From Syntrophomonas sp. UBA5314 (GTDB taxonomy: Bacteria > Bacillota > Syntrophomonadia > Syntrophomonadales > Syntrophomonadaceae), in the NCBI GenBank assembly GCA_002410325.1, contig DHRK01000007.1, forward strand, positions 1-61,289: a stretch of DNA of 61,289 nt, given 5' to 3'. Shown here in pieces: positions 53,041-61,289 of this stretch. Numbering within the stretch: the first letter of the stretch is position 1; each line of letters begins with the position of its first letter. The position numbers were made by a program, and so were the translations under genes. Below the pieces are notes generated by a model. It worked only from the letters and a program-made list of their open reading frames with translations. It was not told the origin of the DNA and ran no database searches.

Positions 53041-53659
53041 CAAATATCACCATCACACTATTGGAATAATCACGAGGATCGTTGAACAGAGCGGCCAGTT
53101 CGGTAATAACCAGCAGTTCATCGGGATAGGATAGATTCTGGCCCAGGGCCACCAGTCGGTTTCCCGCTCCCTGCTCCAAAAGACGGGCGGCCAGTCGCTG
53201 GGGGGTATTCTCGCCGCCGGTCAGCACCGCCACCACACCGGGCCCGGCCAGAACCTGGTCCAGGCTGTCGATACTGCGCCCGTGCAGACTCAGGATGCGG
53301 GCATCCTGCCAGGGCTTTTTCAAGCGGGCGAACATCAGCTGAACCGAGCTGATCCCGGGAATAAACTCCAGGCGCTCGTCACCCAGCTGGCGGGCCAGGT
53401 AGTGCCCGATGCTGTATAAGCCGGAGTCTCCCGAAGCCAGGACTACAATCTTTTTCCCGCCCTGCGCCTTGATAAACTCCACCACCCGGGCTAAATTATT
53501 TCCTATAACAAACTGCTGCTGGTCGGGGGAAGCCAGGCTTTGGAGCTGGCTGCGCCCGCCGATCAGAACCTGGGCCTCGCCAATGGCTTCTAAGGCCAGG
53601 GGAGTTATATAGCGGCTGTCGCCGGGGCCGGTTCCTACAACTTTTATGACAGGTTCCAT
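53030..53659 (-). CDS. cbiE: Cobalt-precorrin-7 C5-methyltransferase
   Basis: About 209 residues from ATG 53659 (MEPVIKVVGTGPGDSRYITPLA), overlapping the end of cbiD by 16 nt; the open frame to 53698 adds a non-homologous tail. Motifs: VVGTGPGD, VLIGGRSQL, VLASGDSGLYSIG and FIPGISSVQLMFARL. CbiE and CbiT are separate genes here, not the fused CobL form. Confidence 0.92.
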   Translation of the reverse strand: MEPVIKVVGTGPGDSRYITPLALEAIGEAQVLIGGRSQLQSLASPDQQQFVIGNNLARVVEFIKAQGGKKIVVLASGDSGLYSIGHYLARQLGDERLEFIPGISSVQLMFARLKKPWQDARILSLHGRSIDSLDQVLAGPGVVAVLTGGENTPQRLAARLLEQGAGNRLVALGQNLSYPDELLVITELAALFNDPRDYSNSVMVIFDEA

Positions 53660-54741
53660 CCCATTCGCTTCCCCATTTCTATCGCTGATTCGTCGCATCC
53701 CAGGATACTCCCGTCCAGGGAATACACGGCCGTGCCCACCCGGGCGCCGCCGCCCAGACGGCTTTGGCAGCGCTGGCTGGCAGCAGCCGCAATGTTTTGA
53801 TAGACCTTTTCCAGCCCTTTTTCTTTGATAAGAGCAATAGAGGCCTCAATCGTGTTGAGCTCCATTATATCTTGAATGATGGCCGGCGAAGCCCCCAGCA
53901 ACGCGGCGTGGGCGGCTAAGATTTCCCGGCGGGCATCGGCCACCTTGCTGTGGGTGTTAAAGATCCCTCCGGCGACTTTGATCACCTTCCCGATATGTCC
54001 GAATAGGAGCAGCTCAGCGACCTTATGCCCGGCGCATTCATCCAGCAGGGCGCCTATGAAGTTGCTGGTCTGTACTATCGCGTCCGGGTGAACGCCCCGT
54101 TCCACGGCCATCCGCTCGCCCATTCCGCCCGGGGTCAAGACCAGGGTCCCAAAACCCAGGGCCAGGGCCTGCGGGATCTGGGGGAGCAGGGATTCTATAT
54201 AGGCCTCCCGGGACATGGGACGCACCAGGCCGCTGGTGCCCAATATGGAAATGCCGCCTATGACACCCAGGCGGGCGTTCATCGTCTTTTCCGCCACCCT
54301 TTCCCCCTCCGGGGCAGATATTTCAACTTCTACTCCCCGGTCCCCGGGCAGCAGGTCTTTGAGCGCATCATGGATCATCCGGCGCGGTCCCGGGTTGATG
54401 GCCGGCTCTCCCACCGCTACGGCCAGGCCGGGCTTGGTAACCCGGCCCACCCCTTCCCCGCCGGTAATACTGACCCCCGGAGTTTTACTCCAGTTGAGCC
54501 GGGAGATGATTTTCATGCCGTGGGTTGCGTCCAGATCGTCCCCGGCGTCTTTGATGACTGCCGCCCAGGCCTCCTGGTCTATCAATTCCGCCGACTCCAC
54601 CGGCACGGTTATATCCTGGCCCGAAGGCAGGCTAAGCTGGACCTGCCGCAGGTCTTCGCAGCCTAGCAGGCGAAGCAGAGCCGCTTTACTGGCGGCGGCC
54701 GCGCAGGTGCCGGTCGAATAGCCATGACGGAGTTTTTTCAA
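53644..54741 (-). CDS. cbiD: Cobalt-precorrin-5B C1-methyltransferase
   Basis: 365 residues. The N-terminal LRHGYSTGTCAAAASKAALL and the central GEPAINPGPRRMI and GTSGLVRPMSREAYIESL are hallmarks of CbiD. It methylates C1 in the anaerobic pathway. It follows cbiA after 39 nt and overlaps cbiE. Confidence 0.94.
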   Translation of the reverse strand: MKKLRHGYSTGTCAAAASKAALLRLLGCEDLRQVQLSLPSGQDITVPVESAELIDQEAWAAVIKDAGDDLDATHGMKIISRLNWSKTPGVSITGGEGVGRVTKPGLAVAVGEPAINPGPRRMIHDALKDLLPGDRGVEVEISAPEGERVAEKTMNARLGVIGGISILGTSGLVRPMSREAYIESLLPQIPQALALGFGTLVLTPGGMGERMAVERGVHPDAIVQTSNFIGALLDECAGHKVAELLLFGHIGKVIKVAGGIFNTHSKVADARREILAAHAALLGASPAIIQDIMELNTIEASIALIKEKGLEKVYQNIAAAASQRCQSRLGGGARVGTAVYSLDGSILGCDESAIEMGKRMGWNLS

Positions 54742-54780
54742 AGGCGGACCTCCTTGAACAATCCTATGACCCGGTTAACC

Positions 54781-56169
54781 CTAATTCGATATATGATCGC
54801 CGGTTACATTTTCGCGGTAGCTGGCGCAGGCTTGAATAAATCGTTCCACGGCCGCGGGGTGGGCGCGCATTTGAATATGTAAATAAGAAGCGAGCAGGTT
54901 CCCGTCGGCATAGCCTTCCGGGCGGCCATCCGCATTCCTCCCTCCATAAAAGGCAAAGGCGTTGGGACCGTTATCCATCGCTTCTATTCGTGAATAATGA
55001 AACTCGTGCCCACGCAATATTTCGCCGGCCGCAGCCAGGGGGGAATCCTTAAGCGCCCGGGCTTCAATATAACCCAGGGCCTGGAGATGGCGCGTCATCT
55101 TGATCCGGGCGGGAACTAAACCGGCCCCCTTCCAAACCCGGCCTGACCAATCCTCAAGTTCGCGGCACAGGTACATATATCCCCCGCATTCCGCGTACAC
55201 CGGCATACCGCTCCGGTGAGCCCTGGAAATAGCATTGATCATGGCCTGGTTGACGCTCAAGGGTTCAATAAACATTTCCGGGAATCCACCGCCGAAATAC
55301 AGGCCATCCACCTCGGGCAGGGCTTCATCCTTCATAGGGCTGAAAAAGACCAGCTGAACCCCTCTTTCTTCGAGAAAATCCAGACTGTCCTGGTAATAAA
55401 AGCTGAATGCTTGATCACGGGCAACGCCCAGGCGAGCCCGTCGGGGTTCCCTGTTCTTTTCCACGACTATATCCGTTGCCGGCGCCGTTCGGGCGATTTT
55501 AAGCAGCCGGTCCAGGTCGAGATGCTTTTCGACCATATCGGCCATTCCCTGTATGAGGCCTGCCAGTTCCCGGTTTTCATCAGCCGGCAGCAGCCCGAGG
55601 TGGCGCTCCGGCATATGGATCTCTTTATTGGGCTCCAAGCAGCCCAGAACGGGAAGACCCAGTTCTTGTTCCATAGCCGGCTGGATATAGGTGCGATGAT
55701 AGGCCGAGGCCCGGTTCAGGATGACCCCCCCGAGCTTTACCCGGGGATGATAATCGCGATAGCCTTTGACCAGGGCTATACAGCTCTGGGCCATGGCTTC
55801 CACGTTTACCACCAGGATAACCGGCGCTTCCAGCAAAAGCGCCAGGTCGGCGCTGCTTCCCTGTAGGCCGCCCACCCGGGCTCCATCGAACAGTCCCATC
55901 ACCCCTTCAATGACAGATATATCCGCTTGAGAAGCATGGGCGGAGAAAACCTGCCTGACCATATCCGGGGGGCACATCCAGGTATCCAGATTGTAGGAAG
56001 GGCGCCCGGCCGCCCAGAAATGCAGGCCGCTATCGATATAATCCGGACCGGTTTTGAAGGGTTGGACTTTTAGACCGCGTCGGTGTAAAGCTGCAATAGT
56101 GCCCAGAGTCAAGGTCGTCTTACCTACTCCGCTCTGCACACCGGCCATGATAAGCCGAGGATATTGCAT
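54781..56169 (-). CDS. cbiA: Cobyrinate a,c-diamide synthase
   Basis: 462 residues from ATG 56169 (MQYPRLIMAGVQSGVGKTTL), with GGAGG 5 nt upstream; the frame to 56208 runs into the riboswitch terminator. The N-terminal ATPase (VQSGVGKTTLTLG, GPDYIDSGLHF, VIEGVMGLFDG) and the C-terminal amidotransferase (VYAECGGYMYL with the nucleophile Cys; GHEFHYSR) are complete. It amidates the a and c side chains. First gene of the long biosynthesis operon. Confidence 0.94.
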   Translation of the reverse strand: MQYPRLIMAGVQSGVGKTTLTLGTIAALHRRGLKVQPFKTGPDYIDSGLHFWAAGRPSYNLDTWMCPPDMVRQVFSAHASQADISVIEGVMGLFDGARVGGLQGSSADLALLLEAPVILVVNVEAMAQSCIALVKGYRDYHPRVKLGGVILNRASAYHRTYIQPAMEQELGLPVLGCLEPNKEIHMPERHLGLLPADENRELAGLIQGMADMVEKHLDLDRLLKIARTAPATDIVVEKNREPRRARLGVARDQAFSFYYQDSLDFLEERGVQLVFFSPMKDEALPEVDGLYFGGGFPEMFIEPLSVNQAMINAISRAHRSGMPVYAECGGYMYLCRELEDWSGRVWKGAGLVPARIKMTRHLQALGYIEARALKDSPLAAAGEILRGHEFHYSRIEAMDNGPNAFAFYGGRNADGRPEGYADGNLLASYLHIQMRAHPAAVERFIQACASYRENVTGDHISN

Positions 56170-56205
56170 AGCGACCTCCTTTCCCGAAGGAATACTGCAC
56201 GCCGG

Positions 56206-56242
56206 CAAAATAAAAAGCTTCTCTCCCTAAAGGTAGAAGCTT
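56206..56242 (-). terminator. Riboswitch-controlled terminator before cbiA
   Basis: AAGCTTCT (56215-56222) pairs with AGAAGCTT (56235-56242), followed on the minus strand by TTTTTATTTT. It lies between the second cobalamin riboswitch and the cbiA ribosome site. Confidence 0.8.
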
Positions 56243-56282
56243 CTGCGGTGCGGCTTTCACGAAAACCGGCCTTCCTCGAGGG

Positions 56283-56440
56283 GGTGTTTCGCCAAGCGAC
56301 GGCAGTGTCCTGGCTCCCAGCTCACGCCATATCCCTTACCGGAAAACCCGGTGGATATTATGTGTTTTGCAACTGGTTACAGTGGCGGGACCGCTTGGGA
56401 TTTTCACCCAATTCCCTTTAACCCCCTGGGGGACCGTTCG
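56283..56440 (-). ncRNA. Cobalamin riboswitch 2 (cbiA to cobC operon)
   Basis: Minus strand shows GCGGTCCCGCCACTGTAACC and the B12 box GGGAGCCAGGACACTGCC near 56297-56320. The whole arrangement fits the cobalamin riboswitch and governs the long biosynthesis operon. Confidence 0.92.
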
Positions 56441-56557
56441 CTTTTCATATGGAATTATGTTTACTATAGTATATAGTACTTGTCTGGCCGATCTGCGGAT
56501 ATTACTGGGACGGGTAATGCTTATATTATACTTTATGAATTTAGAATACACTAATTA

Positions 56558-57613
56558 TTATTGCTTATTGCTGACCCCGGCTTCCTCAAAAGTGGCCATC
56601 TCATGGATTATTTTGACCGAGGCGTCAAACAGGTTAAAAGCCAGGACCGCCCCGGTCCCTTCACCCAGGCGTAGATCAAGGTGCAGCATGGGTGCCAGCC
56701 CCATCAGTTCCAGGATTACTCTGTGCCCTGGCTCCTGGGAAAGGTGGGAAGCAAACATGTAATTGACGCTTTCTTCATTCATTTTATAAGCTACCAAGGC
56801 GGCCGCACTGGAGATAAAGCCGTCAATAACCACCGGAATCCTCTGAGCGGCGGCCCCCAAAACTACTCCGGTCAGGGCGGCAATTTCCAGACCTCCCACT
56901 TTGGCCAGTACATCCAGCGGATCATCAGGATCGGGCCGGTTTATTTCCAGGGCCTTTTTTATAACCTGTTTTTTCTTTTTTAAGCTGCTTTCATTAAGCC
57001 CGGTTCCCCTTCCGGTCAGTATTTCCACATCCATACCGCTGAAAGCCGCCAGTATAGCGCTGCTCGGAGTGGTATTGCCTATCCCCATTTCGCCGGTACC
57101 GATGAGGGTGGCTCCCTTTTTGATCTCCTCATTGACCAGTTCGATGCCCGCTTCAATGGCAGCCACCGCTTCCTCCCTGGTCATAGCCGCTTCCCGGGCC
57201 ATATTCCTGGTGCCCGGGCGGATCTTTCTGAGCTTCAGGTTGGGGTGCCTGATGGGCTCTCCCTTGATACCGACATCGGTAACCACGACTTTGGCTCCGG
57301 CCAGCTTAGACAGCACGTTTATGGCAGCGCCTTCATATAGAAAGTTCAAAACCATCTGAGGGGTGACTTCCTGCGGGAAAGCGCTCACCCCTTCCTCAAC
57401 CACGCCGTGATCGCCGGCCATCACCATCACTATTTTTTGCGACAGCTCGGGCAGTGCTTGGCACTGGATGGCAGCCAGCTTTATGGCTATCTTCTCCAGG
57501 ATTCCCAGGCTTCCGGGCGGCTTGGTGAGGCTGTCCAGCCGCAGCGAGGCCCTTTCAGCCGATAGATGGTCCGGTTTACCGATACTGCTCAAGGTTTTCT
57601 CTAACAACTCCAT
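56558..57613 (-). CDS. cobT: Nicotinate-nucleotide:dimethylbenzimidazole phosphoribosyltransferase
   Basis: 351 residues. DSLTKPPGSLGILEKIA, VMAGDHGVVEEGVSAFPQEVT, GEMGIGNTTPSSA and the catalytic-Glu segment LRLGEGTGAVLAF are diagnostic. It makes alpha-ribazole phosphate, the lower-ligand precursor. It is transcribed alone under its own riboswitch and ends shortly before the second riboswitch region. Confidence 0.94.
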   Translation of the reverse strand: MELLEKTLSSIGKPDHLSAERASLRLDSLTKPPGSLGILEKIAIKLAAIQCQALPELSQKIVMVMAGDHGVVEEGVSAFPQEVTPQMVLNFLYEGAAINVLSKLAGAKVVVTDVGIKGEPIRHPNLKLRKIRPGTRNMAREAAMTREEAVAAIEAGIELVNEEIKKGATLIGTGEMGIGNTTPSSAILAAFSGMDVEILTGRGTGLNESSLKKKKQVIKKALEINRPDPDDPLDVLAKVGGLEIAALTGVVLGAAAQRIPVVIDGFISSAAALVAYKMNEESVNYMFASHLSQEPGHRVILELMGLAPMLHLDLRLGEGTGAVLAFNLFDASVKIIHEMATFEEAGVSNKQ

Positions 57614-57644
57614 GCTATTCTCCTCCTTATTTTTATTTTGAGTT

Positions 57645-57684
57645 AAAAAAATAAAGTTCCCAAGCGTTTAGGCTTGAGAACTTT
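57645..57684 (-). terminator. Riboswitch-controlled terminator before cobT
   Basis: AAAGTTCCCAAGC (57653-57665) pairs with GCTTGAGAACTTT (57672-57684), followed on the minus strand by a T run (57645-57651). It is 40 nt before the cobT start. Confidence 0.88.
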
Positions 57685-57707
57685 ACCGTCACTCTCAAAA
57701 TACACAT

Positions 57708-57865
57708 TGCCTCAGGCAGGTTTCCTGGCTCGCGAATCAAACGCTTCAGGCTTGCCTTCCCAGTTTACCCAGTGGCTTTAATCAGCCCGGAACTCTTCGC
57801 TTACAGTGGCGGGTCCGCGCAGGTCTCGCACCTGCTTCCCTTTTACCCCTTGCGGGCACCGGAGG
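57708..57865 (-). ncRNA. Cobalamin riboswitch 3 (cobT)
   Basis: Minus strand shows GGACCCGCCACTGTAAGCG and the B12 box GAGCCAGGAAACCTGCC (around 57716-57736). It precedes the terminator and cobT. Confidence 0.92.
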
Positions 57866-57926
57866 AATGATCTATGAAATTCTATTTCAATTATATAAGC
57901 ATATAGCCGGGCCGTAAATGTTTATC

Positions 57927-58850
57927 TTATCCATTAAAGCAGGCGTCGGCGTGATATTTTATCCTTATCCACTGCAGCTTAAGGGACTCCCCATAGGTCA
58001 CCTGGCGCGGTTGGACCAGGTTTCGGAAAGCATTCATATCCATATTCGGGAAAACCACCAGGCGGTTGGCTTCGTCCACGTTTATGAGCGGGTTGCTGTA
58101 GGCCACCCGCGACACCATGTAGGGAAAGCCCGCCCGTTTAGCCGCTTGCATGGCCTTTTTATCGTAGGAGCCGAACGGCCAGGATAGAATATCGGGTTTG
58201 ATGCCCAGATGGCTTTCAATGTACTGGCTGGATTTTAGCAGGTCGTTTTCAATTCGCTGGTAATGCCCGGCTTCGGTTTCTCTGGCTCCGGAGGGGGTGG
58301 TATAGTTCATCAGGGAAGAGACCTTATTTCCGCTGGCGTCGGTGATCATTTCATGCAATGCGTAGGTGTGGGACTGGATGTCAACCAGGCCGGTGTCGGC
58401 CATCTCTTTCATATCGCTCCAGTGCAGGGCCGGGTAATCCGCTACCTGGCCTTTTTCAATAAAGTCGCCCACAATAAAAATGGTGACGGGAATCTGATAC
58501 TGTTTTATTATCGGGAAAGCCAGCAGGTAATTGCTGCGATAGCCGTCGTCGAAAGTGACCACCACAGTGTTTTCCGGTATGTCCTTATCCTGTTCCACTT
58601 CCTGCAAAAAGGTCCTGAGCGAAACCACCCGGCAATTCTGGCTGAGATAAGCCATCTGCTCATTGAAAGCGGACCGGGAAACGGTCCAGGGATCGTCCAT
58701 GCCCACCGGACCTTCGGCAAAGTTATGATATTCCAGCACCGCGACGGCATGATTTTGCTTGTACATGGTAAAAGCGGTCAGGACCAGAAAACCGGCTAGG
58801 CCGAGGGCAAGCAACAGGAGGCCTGTCTTGATCAATCTTTTCTTATTCAT
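57927..58850 (-). CDS. Polysaccharide deacetylase (NodB-type), membrane-anchored
   Basis: 307 residues. An N-terminal hydrophobic segment (TGLLLLALGLAGFLVLTAF) acts as signal or anchor, followed by a NodB domain: VVVTFDDGYRSNYLLAFPII (metal Asp pair), the SHTYALHE His motif and SWPFGSYDKKAMQAA. It probably deacetylates peptidoglycan or another polysaccharide at the outer surface, as in sporulation or envelope maintenance. It is the last gene of the rightmost leftward group; a 110-nt AT-rich gap separates it from the TVP38 gene. Confidence 0.88.
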   Translation of the reverse strand: MNKKRLIKTGLLLLALGLAGFLVLTAFTMYKQNHAVAVLEYHNFAEGPVGMDDPWTVSRSAFNEQMAYLSQNCRVVSLRTFLQEVEQDKDIPENTVVVTFDDGYRSNYLLAFPIIKQYQIPVTIFIVGDFIEKGQVADYPALHWSDMKEMADTGLVDIQSHTYALHEMITDASGNKVSSLMNYTTPSGARETEAGHYQRIENDLLKSSQYIESHLGIKPDILSWPFGSYDKKAMQAAKRAGFPYMVSRVAYSNPLINVDEANRLVVFPNMDMNAFRNLVQPRQVTYGESLKLQWIRIKYHADACFNG

Positions 58851-58960
58851 TAAATAAGTCCTTTGTTGAGATAGTTTTATAAAACGGCAAGTATTTCCAA
58901 ACCATTCAATATGTTAGCATGGGACGCTTTTTTTGTCAAAGTGAATGAAAAAGCTGGCTT

Positions 58961-59548
58961 TTACTCTTTATCAATCCGGTGAATGGGAATCCTTTTGCGT
59001 AAATAGGCAGTGCCCAGGGCGACCAGAAGAATAAGCAAGCCGACCACGGCAATAGTTCCTTTGAGATTGTGAGATGCCAAAAAATATTGACCCAGGCAGA
59101 CGTAAACCGCCGCCCAGAGAATTTTCCCCACCGCGGAAGACAGAAAAAAGGTTGAAAAAGGCACACCGCTGATCGCTGAGCCGATGTTGATGACCGGAGT
59201 GGGAATTACCGGCATAAACCGGGCAGCCAGCAAGACGGCAAACACTTTGCGCTGGTCCATCCCCCGGAAATCGAAATGGTATCTTTCCATAATACGATTG
59301 GAAATGCGGTTGCCGGAAAGCCTGCGGGACAGCAGAAACAGGGCGACGGCCCCGCTTACAGTCCCCAGGTAGGCCAGTATGAATCCCTCCAATCTGCCAA
59401 AGACCATACCGGCCGCTCCGGCTACTATGGGATACGGTATTACCGGAAGGGCCGCCTGAAAAAAGAAGAGCAGAAAGGCCGCCAGCGGACTGTAAATGCC
59501 ATAGCTGCGAATGATAGCTGCAGCGCTGTCAACGCTGGAAAAGTCTAT
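58961..59548 (-). CDS. TVP38/TMEM64 family membrane protein, start codon unclear
   Basis: Membrane protein with SNARE-associated/DedA-like features. The frame contains AALPVIPYPIVAGAAGMVFG, a hallmark segment, followed by RLEGFILAYLGTVSGAV and FMPVIPTPVINIGSAISGVPF. The first ATG (59407) lies after the conserved LPVIPYP segment, so the real protein must begin earlier. The frame stays open upstream to 59548 but has no ATG, GTG or TTG there; it meets the hydrolase stop codon in a -1 overlap at GGGGGATAG. Possible explanations are an unusual ATA start, a -1 frameshift fusion with the hydrolase, or a sequence error. The first membrane helix of the family seems absent. Confidence 0.7.
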   Translation of the reverse strand: MDFSSVDSAAAIIRSYGIYSPLAAFLLFFFQAALPVIPYPIVAGAAGMVFGRLEGFILAYLGTVSGAVALFLLSRRLSGNRISNRIMERYHFDFRGMDQRKVFAVLLAARFMPVIPTPVINIGSAISGVPFSTFFLSSAVGKILWAAVYVCLGQYFLASHNLKGTIAVVGLLILLVALGTAYLRKRIPIHRIDKE

Positions 59549-60309
59549 CCCCCTTCACCCCGCTTTAACACTTCCCGCTCGATCCACTTGATAGTTTCAG
59601 TTTCGCGCCAGGTGGTGTGTTCAGTAAAGCGGTGATCGGCTTCCGGGAGCAGCAAAAGGCTGCTGCCCGGCAGAAGTGCTTTTAATAATTGACCGTTTAT
59701 TACCGGCACAACCTGATCCGCTTCGCCCTGAACGATCAAAGCCGGCCTACGGCCAATCAGGGCTGCGTACTCTTCAAGGTTATGGCGGCTAAAATCGGCT
59801 GCCAATTCCGGGCCGATCTGAAACGTTCCACCCTCATCCTGGGCTGTAATAACCTGGCCGCCCAGCAGGAGATCGTAATCGTTTTGCAGCATCTCCCGGA
59901 AAGTCTGCTCAAGCTGCACCGGGGTCGACCAGAAGATAAAGGCCGCGACCCGCTGGTCGCCGCTCCCTCCGGCCAGTACGGTAGAACCGCCAAAACTCCG
60001 GCCCAGTAGAATAAGCGGTCGGGAAAAACGCTTGGCTACATGATCAATAACCAGTTCCAGATCCCTGGCCTGGCTGGATAAGGTATTGTCGATAAACGCT
60101 CCGCTGCTCCGGCCGCTGCCGCTGAAATCGAATGCCACAACCGCCAGGCCGATCCGGTTGAGGCGTTCGGCAAATGAATATATGCGCCCTCCGTTTTCCC
60201 GGGTGCCACGAAAACCATGGCAGATGATTACGGTGTGGGTAAACTCTTCCGGAATAAAGAATAAGGAAGCCAGTTGGCGGCCTCCTGCAACAATCGACTC
60301 GGCTATCAC
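59545..60309 (-). CDS. Alpha/beta hydrolase, serine-type (S33/dienelactone-hydrolase-like)
   Basis: 254 residues. Oxyanion segment ICHGFRGTREN, nucleophile elbow LLGRSFGGSTVL (Ser), a later IVQGEADQVVPVI Asp and the final His in LLPEADHRFTEHT form a complete catalytic triad. Its substrate is unknown; an ester or peptide is likely. It lies 14 nt after the small zinc-ribbon gene and directly before the TVP38-type gene, with which it may be translationally linked. Confidence 0.85.
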   Translation of the reverse strand: MIAESIVAGGRQLASLFFIPEEFTHTVIICHGFRGTRENGGRIYSFAERLNRIGLAVVAFDFSGSGRSSGAFIDNTLSSQARDLELVIDHVAKRFSRPLILLGRSFGGSTVLAGGSGDQRVAAFIFWSTPVQLEQTFREMLQNDYDLLLGGQVITAQDEGGTFQIGPELAADFSRHNLEEYAALIGRRPALIVQGEADQVVPVINGQLLKALLPGSSLLLLPEADHRFTEHTTWRETETIKWIEREVLKRGEGG

Positions 60310-60323
60310 TTTCTTTTATCCTC

Positions 60324-60506
60324 CTACATGGGCTTCTTGGGCTTGTGCTGCTCTTCGGATTCATGTCTGACCCGGTTATTACAGAAGTCGCAGATAAAAA
60401 CGGCTTCGACTTTGTTCTGCTCTTTGAGTTTTTTAAAATCCTTGTGGTCTTCGGGAACATCATAGCCTTTGCCGCACATCAAACAACGGGCTGCAACTGT
60501 ATTCAT
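60324..60506 (-). CDS. Small zinc-ribbon protein (DUF2197/YlaI-like), 60 aa
   Basis: 60 residues with two CxxC pairs, CLMCGKG near residue 8 and CDFCNNRVRH near 39, which would bind one zinc. The C-terminus HESEEQHKPKKPM is basic. It matches the look of the YlaI/DUF2197 family of Firmicutes, function unknown. The ribosome site GGGGAGG is 6-7 nt before ATG 60506, and the gene lies between the YkgJ-like gene (32 nt) and the hydrolase (14 nt). Confidence 0.75.
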   Translation of the reverse strand: MNTVAARCLMCGKGYDVPEDHKDFKKLKEQNKVEAVFICDFCNNRVRHESEEQHKPKKPM

Positions 60507-60538
60507 ATTAAAACCTCCCCGACTTCACTTTGTTACCC

Positions 60539-61192
60539 TTATACTAACAGAACTTTCTTTAAATCTGAAGATAATACATTTTCCAGAAGCAGCTCGGCAT
60601 ACGTGTTTTTGCCGCTGAAGCAGTTCTTCGGCCAGTCGGTCAGGCTGATGCTTTTCGTCTTGCCCCGGCTGACCGGCAGGGCTTTTCCTTCCTTTTTAAA
60701 GCGCAGGATGGCCAGCCTGACCAGTTCATCCATCCCCTGGTTGACCACCTGGCTGCGCAGCTCTTCCACGGCTTCATGCACATGGCAGCAGATATAGGTC
60801 TGACAGAGGAAGGGACGGTCATTATAAATGCGGCAGCGCCCCTGCTTGTTGAGAAAAATACAAGCGCCGTTGCTCCTTTTAAGGGTTATATCAAGCACCT
60901 TGCCGTCTACTTCCAGGTTCAGGTATTTGAAGGCTTCAATAAAATCAATTTCGAGAGCCCGGCAGATATTGAACAGATCGATACTGGTAACCGGCAGCGG
61001 CTCGTGGCAGCACAGGTGGCATCCTGCGCATTGCCTTATCTGTTCCGGCCACAGACGGGGCAGGCCGCCTGCTTCTATAAAACGGTTCATCTGATTTAAC
61101 AATTCCTGCAGGCTGATATCGCAATTTTTAAGGCCCAGTCGAAAACCGGGGCCGTTTTTTTCCTGGCTCTTTTTTAATACTATGACGCCCAT
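60539..61192 (-). CDS. YkgJ-family cysteine-cluster protein
   Basis: 217 residues from ATG 61192 (MGVIVLKKSQEKN), with AAGGAG 5 nt upstream; the frame to 61279 runs through the promoter area. A Cys-rich cluster CAGCHLCCHEPLPV (about 57-70) and CRIYNDRPFLCQTYICC match the YkgJ/UPF0153 family, which binds a zinc or Fe-S centre of unknown function. It begins the rightmost leftward group. A promoter-like region lies at 61230-61255. Confidence 0.82.
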   Translation of the reverse strand: MGVIVLKKSQEKNGPGFRLGLKNCDISLQELLNQMNRFIEAGGLPRLWPEQIRQCAGCHLCCHEPLPVTSIDLFNICRALEIDFIEAFKYLNLEVDGKVLDITLKRSNGACIFLNKQGRCRIYNDRPFLCQTYICCHVHEAVEELRSQVVNQGMDELVRLAILRFKKEGKALPVSRGKTKSISLTDWPKNCFSGKNTYAELLLENVLSSDLKKVLLV

Positions 61193-61289
61193 TGCTTCTC
61201 CTTGATTAAAAATTAAAAACGCAAAGCCCATTAAATATAGTGGTCTGTAACATCTAAAACTTTGGCTCCCGCCGGCCAAATTTCCGCAG

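Noticed and set aside
1..61289. tRNA, rRNA, integrase or transposase genes
   Set aside because: None could be recognised on either strand; only a possible intron or RNA relic near 4425-4612.

Overview
The window looks like a chromosomal segment of an anaerobic, low-to-mid-GC Gram-positive (Clostridia, Peptococcaceae/Syntrophomonadaceae-like). The basis is strong AGGAGG ribosome sites, the early-cobalt (anaerobic) cobalamin pathway, several cobalamin riboswitches with intrinsic terminators, a Tat-exported selenocysteine formate dehydrogenase, and repeated fatty-acid beta-oxidation clusters. This combination is typical of syntrophic or sulfate-reducing fatty-acid oxidisers. The genus is an inference.

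Layout. (1) 1-3718: fdhB-like (cut by the window edge) and fdhA, whose frame crosses an in-frame UGA read as selenocysteine. (2) 3719-5100: gene-poor stretch with leader hairpins, a decayed fdhA fragment on the opposite strand, a structured element, an AT-rich tract and one 60-residue protein. (3) 5300-12931: CoA-transferase, fadN, fadA, fadE and an enoyl-CoA hydratase in one leftward operon. It has a -24/-12 (sigma-54) promoter and a divergent PAS/AAA+/Fis activator (13390-15231). (4) 15288-31363: two tandem copies of a five-gene cassette (acyl-CoA dehydrogenase, thiolase, enoyl-CoA hydratase, 3-hydroxyacyl-CoA dehydrogenase, then a sigma-54 activator with an N-terminal 2Fe-2S ferredoxin-like domain and PAS repeats). 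(5) 32292-33647: a second CoA-transferase, on the plus strand. (6) 33783-57613: a thioesterase, then a nearly complete anaerobic B12 pathway plus cobalt and corrinoid transport, arranged as three leftward riboswitch-controlled units: cbiMNQO-btuFCD-cobU; cbiA-D-E-T-L-F-G-H-JX-C-cobU-cbiP-B-cobO-S-D-C; and cobT. (7) 57927-61192: a leftward group with a YkgJ-type Fe-S/Zn cluster protein, a small zinc-ribbon protein, an alpha/beta hydrolase, a TVP38-type membrane protein and a polysaccharide deacetylase.

How the genes may work together. The CoA-transferases activate fatty acids, and the three beta-oxidation clusters oxidise them. Electrons could leave as formate through the extracytoplasmic selenoenzyme. 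The most striking part is regulatory. Five good -24/-12 promoters (TGGCAT-N5-TTGC) lie in front of the CoA-transferase and beta-oxidation operons and one regulator gene. Two classes of inverted repeat sit at enhancer distance from them. One class (TTCGC-N4-GCGAA-like) recurs in three intergenic regions around the two ferredoxin-PAS activators; the other (GTCTCACCTGAGAC-like) occurs as a tandem pair beside the third activator. I infer a redox- and ligand-responsive sigma-54 circuit controlling fatty-acid oxidation. No tRNA, rRNA, CRISPR array or intact mobile element was seen.
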